Positions 56,930 to 64,000 of a stretch of DNA of 64,000 nt are shown here, one piece after another. Where the stretch lies: the NCBI GenBank assembly GCA_001695595.3, contig MBPM02000049.1, positions 186,001 to 250,000 of the forward strand. Reading direction: 5' to 3'. This DNA is from Plasmopara viticola (taxonomy: Eukaryota; Oomycota; Peronosporomycetes; Peronosporales; Peronosporaceae). The notes below the pieces were generated by a model. It worked only from the letters and a program-made list of their open reading frames with translations. It had not been told where the DNA came from and ran no database searches. Both the position numbers and the translations under genes were made by a program. Every line of letters begins with the position of its first letter. Positions within the stretch are counted from its first letter, which is position 1.

Positions 56930-57595
56930 ATGCCGTTGAGCCACTCTGCGGTCTGCAGTCTTTTGTGTCAGGATTACTTTGATACTCGTGTGATCGATTT
57001 TGACCTTTTATGGTCAATTGAAGAAACACACATACTTTCAGCGCATGCATGTTTGCAAGTGGCTCTTGCTCACAAAAACTTAATTGGCTTTATCTTCCGA
57101 CCAAAAGAAGAATTAAGATGCTCAAGCCTCTCGTCTTTCGAAACCGAACTCTCTCCATCGCAAAGTTTGAGGTGTCCATTCGAGTACCGAATGATTTAGT
57201 GAAGTTTGGAAGTCTGATAGCAGGTGATAACGCCAAGCGAAGTAAAGTAACGTAGTTGATCTCGATCGCTTCCTCAATACTATCTTGCAAGCTTCGCAAG
57301 GTCATTAGAAAACCATGAGACATAGACTGTAGCCATTTAATATTTTCTTGCTTTGTGAACAGGCACTTCGGCGATAAATCGGGTCCATTTGGACGCCTTT
57401 TTGTCCAACAAAGTCTCCTATGCATAAAATCTAATCCATGCAGAACCAGCACTTACGTATACTTGCTACTCTTCACACTGCTTGAGCAAACGGCTTAATT
57501 TCATACTTGATATACGAGACTTCATCTTGCGTGAGCAAATAAATGTCGACAAGATAGATTCTTATCACATACCGTACGGCTTTGCAAAAAACAAA
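56930..57595. other. stretch with two unassigned opposing frames
   Basis: A minus-strand frame of 120 codons (57452-57090) and a plus-strand frame of 89 codons (56930-57199) overlap. The minus frame could be an upstream part of the Cys-rich protein, but no splice pair was established. No domain recognised in either. Confidence 0.25.
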
Positions 57596-57599
57596 TTAG

Positions 57600-58160
57600 C
57601 TAATCCGCGCGTTTGCATCAACGCCAATACGTCGTTAATGTAAGCTCGTTGTGTAAAGAAATCAACTCTCTTGTAAAGTGCAGCGAGTCAAAAGCATTGA
57701 GTAAAGCAATAGGACATGCTCGCAAAGTGAATTCATTGAACTGGTCGGCGCCTGGCTATGGAGGTAGAAATGCGAAACTGATAAGACTAAGCTACCTACC
57801 GAAAACTATTGATCCCGAAGATAAAATTGTACGTCGAGCACGTAGCTGCAGTGACCGATTTGATTTTTGCGGCCTCGCTAACATGGTATGCAGCGGCAAA
57901 GGCGTGTGCGACAAGAGTCGTTCCGACGAACATTCAAAACTTTGATCCTTGATTTCAGGCCAGCAAAGCGGTATAATGTATATCGATATAATTGAAATGA
58001 GTATGCAAAGCGCTTGACATTACTTATCAACAATCGCACCTGCGTTGTTATTCGTATTTGTATATACCTGGAATGCTCGTTTTTATTAAAAAAAAACGCT
58101 ATTGATTGGTAACACTAGCCCAAGCTTGAGATTTGCGCCAGTGACCAGAATTTTATTTAA
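57600..58160 (+). repeat. third, diverged and internally deleted copy of the inverted-arm repeat
   Basis: The frame at 57613-57945 keeps the landmarks of the arm frames (VKCSESKALSKAIGHARKV, YGGRNAKLIRL, DPEDK, RARSCSD) with many substitutions, and adds FCGLANMVCSGKGVC. About 90 nt later comes a degenerate version of the 'CAATCGCACCTGC ... ATATACCTGGAA ... GCGCCAGTGACCA' segment, which in the left arm lies ~700 nt downstream. About 600 nt have therefore been lost. It represents an older insertion of the same element. Confidence 0.6.
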
Positions 58161-58169
58161 CGACAGTGG

Positions 58170-59435
58170 AGATCGAGTAAACCACGCATTACAGAAGCAA
58201 TTTGAAATTAATCAGATCAGCATAATAAGAATTCAGAGCCCCACAAAATCGAAGTCGGCAATTGGAATAAGTTGTATTTACATCACGAAATGGAGAGTTA
58301 TGCTATAAATCTAGTTCATATGTCTAGACTGAAGAACGCGCTAATCGAATATCATTCCTTTTCGATCGTCTGTCTTTCTGTCTAAGCTTAGACTTAATTT
58401 AGTTTACCTAGATCGCCTGGCTGCTACACTAAAGCCTGACAAATATAACTATGTGCTTTTGATGAGATTCTGTTGCTTTGGACCATATAACGGAGATTCA
58501 GAAGAGAATTGACTCTTTCTTAACCAGATCACCTTCGTGAGATCTGGCCGTCGCATGAGATACGAGTACCTGTATTAATGATAGAAACACATAATACGCA
58601 CGGCATTACTACCAAAGTGAGTTTAATTTGTAGAGCTTTGCCAAGGAATTTTGGTAAAAAGGATAAAGTGCGCCGATTCAAAGGCACAGTCTTACTATTA
58701 GTAAAGCAATCATATATATATGGTAGGCTGGGAAAGGTGTGAAAAAGTAGGACCCGCAAGGTGGTTGTGGGTGACTAAGAGTGAATGGGGTGTGTATTAC
58801 AATTTAAAGTCAAAACATATACCCGATCAAGCCTTGCACTCAGCCAAATGAGATAATAAGGGAAACTTGGAGAAGGCTTAGAAAAATAAGGGAGAAGAAA
58901 AAACGGCAAAGATGTGCAATTTTATTTATCGGCAAGCAGAGGAAGCATTTATCAAACAAAACGATACTAAAGATAAGAAATCGCAAAATTTCATGATCGG
59001 GGAGATACAAACGTACATCTTTCGCTAGAATCTCTACATGACATGTGACACGATACCGAATACCATTACCGAGCATACATTTGTCGCAAAAAACGAGTTC
59101 GAACAAACAAAGGATAACATTCGGATTGGCGCTACTATCGATCGCTTGGAAAGACTAAACTGAGATTAGTTTGGCTATGCCAGTATTTTTCAGAGACATT
59201 AACAGGTTTTGAAGGTCTCTCTCCTTAGTCAAGCTTGCTTTCCAAGAAGGGGGTTGAGCTTTAAGCACGTGACACGGGCAAACTTCTAACAACTTCTACA
59301 TATTATCAGATTTTTCCACTACAGATCCTATCGTCTAGCTGGGGTTCAGTCAGAGGCCCACCATCCTTAAAGTACCCAAAGACGATAAAAGAGAAAGTGA
59401 GGGTCAAGCCTATCTTTCTAGATGTGTGCAGACAT
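58170..59435. other. gene-poor stretch, nothing recognised
   Basis: Short frames only (up to 88 codons on the minus strand, 59106-58840, with hydrophobic residues but no domain). AT-rich; no repeats or RNA genes recognised. Confidence 0.4.
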
Positions 59436-59439
59436 AACA

Positions 59440-60225
59440 GAGCCATAAGTAAGCAAATAAAGACTCAGCTAAAGAGCTGAGACGTCGTAAGGCCACACAT
59501 CAGTTCTGCCTTTCTTTGTAGACGTGTACAAAGGCAATCTAGCCACAACAAAATGATTACGACTCTTTTGAAGCGATGGGGCGTCGTTTGGCCTCAGGTT
59601 CGTCTTTTCTATATTTCTAGACCAGCACAGACACGATTTACTCACACTTAAACTAACATTTTTGCTTGCAAAGTGCTAAGACGTTGCATGTCTCCATTTA
59701 GGTCCTCTTTATCTTTTAGATGTGTACAGACGCAATAGAGCGATAAGTAAACAAAATTTGACTCTTTGAAGTGCCGAGACGTCGTACGGCCACACATCAG
59801 CTGTTTAGACGCGTGTCGACACAAAGGAACACAACGCAGCAAATGACAACTCTTTTGGAGCGCCGCGACGTCGTACGACCTCTGATTCATCCTTTCTATA
59901 TTTCTAGACGCGTCCAGGCGAAATGAAATCACAAATTAGCTAATATTGTGTCTTTTAAATTGCTGAGACGTTGTGAAGACTATGTCTTTCTTCAAAGATT
60001 CGTACAGACGCAAAAGAGGCACACGTTAGCAAATCATGACATCTTTGAAGTGCTGAGACGTCGTACGGCCACACACCAGTCCTGTTATTGTTTGTAGACA
60101 TTAACAGACGCAACCAAACTGCAACATATTAACTAACGACTCTTTTGAAGCACTGAGACGTCGTACGGCCACACATCAGACCTGCCTTTTTTTTACGAGA
60201 TTAGACGTACCACATACGAAATTGA
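59440..60225 (-). repeat. tandem array S3 of the ~100 bp unit, minus orientation
   Basis: Seven to eight degenerate units reading GCTGAGACGTCGTACGGCCACACATCAG with 'CAGACGCAA' and 'GCACA..ACGACTCTTTTGAAG' between. The units match the reverse complement of arrays S1a and S2 but are a distinct sub-variant: GACGTCGTACGG instead of GACGC-GTACGG. Confidence 0.7.
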
Positions 60226-60229
60226 ATAT

Positions 60230-62050
60230 GGGCACGAAAAGCGCAATCTCTGTTTCGGTGGACACGACTCGAGTAACTTGTTTGCGGAGCGAAGCGAATG
60301 CGCGCATAAAACTCAAGAGCTAGTCTATTGTGGACCGTGTATAGCAAGGGTACGACCCTCAGTCATATCTTAATGCAGATAGCCGAGGTCGTTTCGATTA
60401 TTCGTGTTAGCAAATAAGCTGTGTCCACCAAACGCCGATCGCGAGCGACACATAAGTCGGCCTTGCGTCACATGACACATGGGCATTATTCTTCATAAAC
60501 GAGCTGAGCCTTGCTTTCAGTACGTCGTGTGCGACGAACAGGCTTCCAAGCGTGCGAATTAGGTAAGATTTGTGAGCCCAAAGATTAAACGATCGGTCTC
60601 TTTAAGCAATTCGATTTAATACCGGCTCACGAGCTAAAAGAAACCTTGGTCGAGAAGAGCCCTCAGCCTTTTCACGCTTTAAAGCCAAAGCTGGTCGGTC
60701 ATATGACATAGATCTTGCTCACTATAAAGAAAGGGTGAGCGACGCGCGCGACTTGAGCGTGCACTATGTTGAAATGTTCTCCGACGACATAGCATAATGA
60801 CGCTAATATGATACGCAGAACATAGACACAATCATCGTGGCCCGTGTCTTGCAATAATCGTCTATAATAGACCTCAACAATGAGCTAGAAGCGGATGACT
60901 AGGCAGACAGGTAAATTAGGGTTGGTATGTTGAAATGAGGGCGGTGCTCATTCATGATGTTGCGCAGGATTTTAGAAGCGATACAAATTACATTGGTTAT
61001 GTCAGATTGACACAGAGTTTGTGCGGAAGTTTAATTTAAAAAGAGTCAAGGAGACAAAGTCCCGATCTGGGAAATTCACACACATAACTGTATTGCCCAA
61101 GTGACGCTTCCGACATCAATAAAAGGCTTGACAAAAAAGCAGTTTGTAGTCTTAGGACAAGCGTTCAGGGCATATAAGTAGAAATTTCAATGTTAAAATA
61201 AAAATCGTAGTGCACATATCCCGCAGGGTTCCGAATTAAGTTCAGCTTACATTCGGAAACATGAGAGCTATGTTAGATTTGGGCATTAAGACTTATCTTA
61301 TTTTTGGAGTAAACACAGCGATGTGCGAGTTGTATTAGCTTTTAGTACATAGCGAAGGCCGAAGCGTCGAAGCACGCTTACTAGTTGCGGCCGCTGCGGT
61401 AAGGCACAAGATGATATGAACAGGATCTTTTTTTATCATTCTTGATTTCAGCATTTGCGGGTAATTATTGTGATACTGTCTTGCTTTGCTTTTTTTAATG
61501 CACGAACGTATGAAACATTGCATTTGACGCTCTTGCCTCATGACTAGGAATGATAGCGTAGTCACCGACTATTTGATTTGTTTACAATTTACTTTTCCAG
61601 TCTTGCCGGCACGTTTTTTAATAAATAAACGCAAAGTTTTGACATAAATTGGTGCTCGTAAAACATATCTCATAAATGTTATCAATCTTTGTTTATTATG
61701 CAACCCCGTGGTAATCAAGAGAGGGTAAACTATTGCGATTTGACTTCTGAGAAGTGAAAGCGATGACACTGATGGTGAAGATCGTTATCATGGTCACAAA
61801 ACGTCTAAAACTGTTGGCTTAATGTGGATAAGTATGTGATAGAAGGTCCTCACTTCACACTTGTTTGAGCTGTCACCAGGATTCATCAGTCTACGACACA
61901 CTTGTTTGTCTACATTGTAGCAAAAAGGCAACGTTTCTTTGAAGGACAGGTGACTGCAAATTCTTTTGAGCGAAATTGAGTGCTACGATACATGACACAA
62001 GCTTGTCTGGCAGCTGTTGCAGAGTCCTGCGGTCACTTGCGATGCAAATA
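60230..62050. other. gene-poor stretch
   Basis: No gene recognised. A short imperfect inverted pair, CGGTGGACAC near 60.26 kb and GTGTCCACCA near 60.42 kb, is too weak to define an element. Short frames on both strands have no domains. Confidence 0.4.
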
Positions 62051-62059
62051 CTTAGCTCC

Positions 62060-62590
62060 ATGCAATATTAACTCTGTAGAAACGACGGCTAGTATCGTAC
62101 ACACGACTGTTTTTTCTGTCGGCACACAACTGAACAACAAATTTTTTGACATTATACGCCGCGTTTGAGTCTAGACCACTCGTGGGTTCGTCCAGAATCA
62201 AAATGCTCGGGTTCGACAATAGATCAATGGCTGTGCTGGGACGCCGTTTCTGGCCACCTGATCGACCCGGAATATGTCATCTTACGACAAGTAGCCAGCC
62301 CCATGGTTTCCACCACCTTGACTACAAGTTTATCGATCTGCGTAATTGAGATGCCGTTAGGCGAATGAAGCTGAGCAGCCATGCACATCGTTTTTCGAGC
62401 TGTGAACAAGCCAAGTAGCGAGGCCTCTTGAGCCACCCCGCTGGTCCACAACTCGAATCATTCTGGGTATAAGTGTGGTACAGTCATGTTCAATATCACT
62501 CGTCACTTCTCCAGAGCTGCTGCGACTCGCCAGTAGATCAACAAATGTACTTTTGCCCAAAGTAAACGGACCCATTATGGCCGTGAGTGT
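62060..62590 (-). pseudogene. ABCG-type transporter nucleotide-binding domain, decayed fragment
   Basis: Read on the minus strand with several frame changes this is a decayed copy of the nucleotide-binding domain encoded at 63.4-64.0 kb. Aligned pieces are 'LTAIMGP...GKST..DLLA' (Walker A region), 'SSGEVTSDI', 'TMCMAAQLHSPNGIS', 'VETMGLATCRK', 'GGQKRRPS' in broken frame, then [16 protein letters not shown] (Walker B and D-loop), and 'RFV..LCA'-like sequence beyond. It lacks a start, N-terminus and membrane domain. It is inverted relative to the neighbouring gene with ~0.8 kb between, consistent with an inverted partial duplication. Confidence 0.75.
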
Positions 62591-62599
62591 TTCTAGTGC

Positions 62600-63325
62600 A
62601 TAGTGTCCACTGACCTTATTTTAAATACATTGTTTGCATTTCGCGGCATACTAAAGATTTAGTCAATCGAGTACGCATGGAATATTGAGACGCTGATTGA
62701 TTAATCTACAGCACCATCCGCTTCACGTCATTGCGCCTTTAACATGGCGTATGGTATGAGTACAGTCATAAAGATAGAGTCTATAACGTATAAGGAAAAA
62801 CCTAGCCACCACATTGACAAGGACACTATCTTTGAGACGAGCCAATGGGTACGACACGGAGGTGTAATAGAGTATGTTGTAATAATGTCAACACACTCTA
62901 CTGAAAGGCACCGGTTGTGAATACTACGTGTGGAGCTTGCTGCAGCGATTGTGAGCATTAAATCGCTCGAACAATCGTATTCATTACGCAAGCGGTATTG
63001 CGGCGACGTCAACATCCATTCTTTTTGCTATAGCCTCGCCCATGGTTGATAAGCACAAGTTGTAAGCGGTGAGACTGAGGTTGTCTCCTTGTCGGCATCA
63101 TTCGATCGCTTACATCATGTAAGTGGCAGCTGCCGTTTGAGCAGATTTTACCGTGCCACATTCGCACTTCTTTACTCTTATACAAGATCTATATAGCGTC
63201 CTTATCGGATCCGATGGCGTTAGCGTATACAATACTGCTCTCCGCCCAGACCTCGAGGGCTAGGCTTGTCGTACGTGGGGCCACTTCCGGTCAGAGGGAA
63301 ATGCGCACTTTGCAATTGACGTGAC
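62600..63325. other. intergenic region between the ABCG fragment and the ABCG gene
   Basis: No supported gene. It should contain the promoter of the downstream ABCG gene. A minus-strand frame of 95 codons (63015-62728) has no recognised features. Confidence 0.4.
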
Positions 63326-63340
63326 GCATTCATTCCCAGC
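63325..63340 (+). promoter_or_regulatory. initiator-like motif upstream of the ABCG gene
   Basis: CGCATTCATTCCCAGC contains the TCATTCC core of the oomycete initiator consensus and lies ~80 nt before the ATG. Pattern match only. Confidence 0.3.
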
Positions 63341-63412
63341 TCTGGGTTGGTACCCCGTGCTGGCCATTTTGCGCTTGTATCAGAAAACACGTGACTCTTC
63401 TTCCTGCCCCCC

Positions 63413-64000
63413 ATGACGCCTACACACCCCACGCCGTACTCGTTGATCGATTCCTTAGAAGCTGGCGTCGTGGCCCAACCGGCGCATCAGCCCACGGTCG
63501 ATCCGTGCGTTCTTAGCTGGAACAAACTCAGCTACGCAGTCAAGACGGCGACTACGCAAGACGGCAAGACACACATTTTGGTCGATGCTAGTGGACGCTG
63601 CGCCCCGGGAGAACTTACGGCCATCATGGGTCCATCTGGTTCCGACAAAACTACGCTAGTTGATCTACTGGCGGACCGCATCAGCTCTGGCGAAGTGACG
63701 GGTGAGATCAACCTCAACGGTGCCACACGCGTCCCCAAGACGTTTCGAGTCGTGACAAGCTACGTGGCTCAAAACGATACGCTCCTTGGCTCATTCACAG
63801 TTCAGGAAACGATGTGCATGGCTGCCAAGCTCAGTTTGCCTACCAACATTTCATCGACGCAGATCGAAACACGTGTGGACGAGGTGGTCGAGGCCATGGG
63901 GCTGGCAACTTGTCGTCACACGTTGGTGGGTGACATATTCCGAAAGGGTCTATCCGGTGGCCAAAAACGGCGTCTCAGTATCGCCATTGAACTCTTGTCG
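63413..64000 (+). CDS. ABCG-family transporter, 5' part (runs off the window)
   Basis: An ATG frame of 196 codons open to the window end. After ~25 variable residues comes SWNKLSYAVK, then GRCAPGELTAIMGPSGSDKT (Walker A region, residues 73-80), LLADRISSGEVTGEI, the Q-loop area YVAQNDTLLGSFTVQET, ATCRHTLVG and the signature GLSGGQKRRLSIAIELLS (signature from ~180). Order and wording match the nucleotide-binding domain of ABCG/White-type transporters, with the ATPase first and membrane helices expected later. The short N-terminus suggests a half-size transporter. In Walker A the last glycine before Lys79 is Asp78 (GSDKT rather than GSGKT), which may impair nucleotide binding. Substrate unknown. 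Confidence 0.85.
   Translation, partial: MTPTHPTPYSLIDSLEAGVVAQPAHQPTVDPCVLSWNKLSYAVKTATTQDGKTHILVDASGRCAPGELTAIMGPSGSDKTTLVDLLADRISSGEVTGEINLNGATRVPKTFRVVTSYVAQNDTLLGSFTVQETMCMAAKLSLPTNISSTQIETRVDEVVEAMGLATCRHTLVGDIFRKGLSGGQKRRLSIAIELLS

Noticed and set aside
60250..60440. Imperfect inverted pair around GGTGGACAC as a possible small transposon
   Set aside because: Only ~10 matching bases, no extension of the inverted repeat and no second copy seen.

Overview
The window is eukaryotic nuclear DNA and most resembles an oomycete (Phytophthora / downy mildew type). The evidence is short GT-AG introns of 57-93 nt, a very compact island of housekeeping genes with 79-146 bp between neighbours, initiator-like motifs just upstream of genes, ABCG transporter sequences, and long gene-poor, repeat-rich flanks. 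The assignment to oomycetes is inference; no rRNA, tRNA gene or marker locus is present to prove it.

Layout. (1) 1-15.6 kb is gene-poor and AT-rich, with decayed Ty3/gypsy pol fragments, two tRNA-derived SINE-like copies and a small terminal-inverted-repeat element. (2) 15.6-24.7 kb is a dense gene island. A C2-domain protein with a Pro/Tyr/His/Gly-rich tail lies on the minus strand, and four plus-strand genes follow nearly head to tail: 6-phosphogluconolactonase, an M3 thimet-oligopeptidase-like metallopeptidase (one apparent +1 frameshift), NSF (SNARE-disassembling AAA+ ATPase) and a protein with five RPEL actin-binding repeats. I resolved all exon-intron structures by hand. (3) 26.8-39.7 kb is a composite repeat. 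Two inverted arms of about 2.8 kb flank two broken head-to-head copies of a repeat-borne gene family, and also a 3.6 kb DNA transposon with terminal inverted repeats and a decayed DDE-type transposase. (4) 40.8-55.3 kb is an inverted domain of about 11.6 kb (41.5-53.2 kb), bordered by tandem arrays of a ~100 bp satellite-like unit. It carries six more full or partial copies of the same family. (5) 55.3-62 kb holds a gypsy integrase relic, a further diverged repeat copy and a third satellite array. (6) 62-64 kb holds an inverted ABCG transporter pseudogene fragment and the 5' part of an ABCG transporter gene that runs off the window.

The most unusual content is the repeat-borne gene family, eight full or partial copies in this window. 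A complete copy has two exons (195 + 477 nt, 75 nt intron) and encodes 223 aa with a basic, nuclear-localisation-like N-terminus and a conserved domain I do not recognise. Six copies retain an 18-bp ATGATGTG-centred palindrome upstream. Two copies (45.2-45.9 kb plus, 48.7-48.0 kb minus) look fully intact and are mirror images in the inverted domain; the others are broken by stops, start loss, truncation or inversion. One broken copy carries a ~117 bp insertion that reads as the C-terminal part of mitochondrial nad4, i.e. a nuclear mitochondrial insertion with an empty-site paralogue in the same window.

The island genes serve unrelated housekeeping roles: oxidative pentose phosphate pathway, peptide turnover, vesicle fusion and probably actin binding. 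Nothing in the sequence indicates co-regulation beyond their tight co-directional packing.
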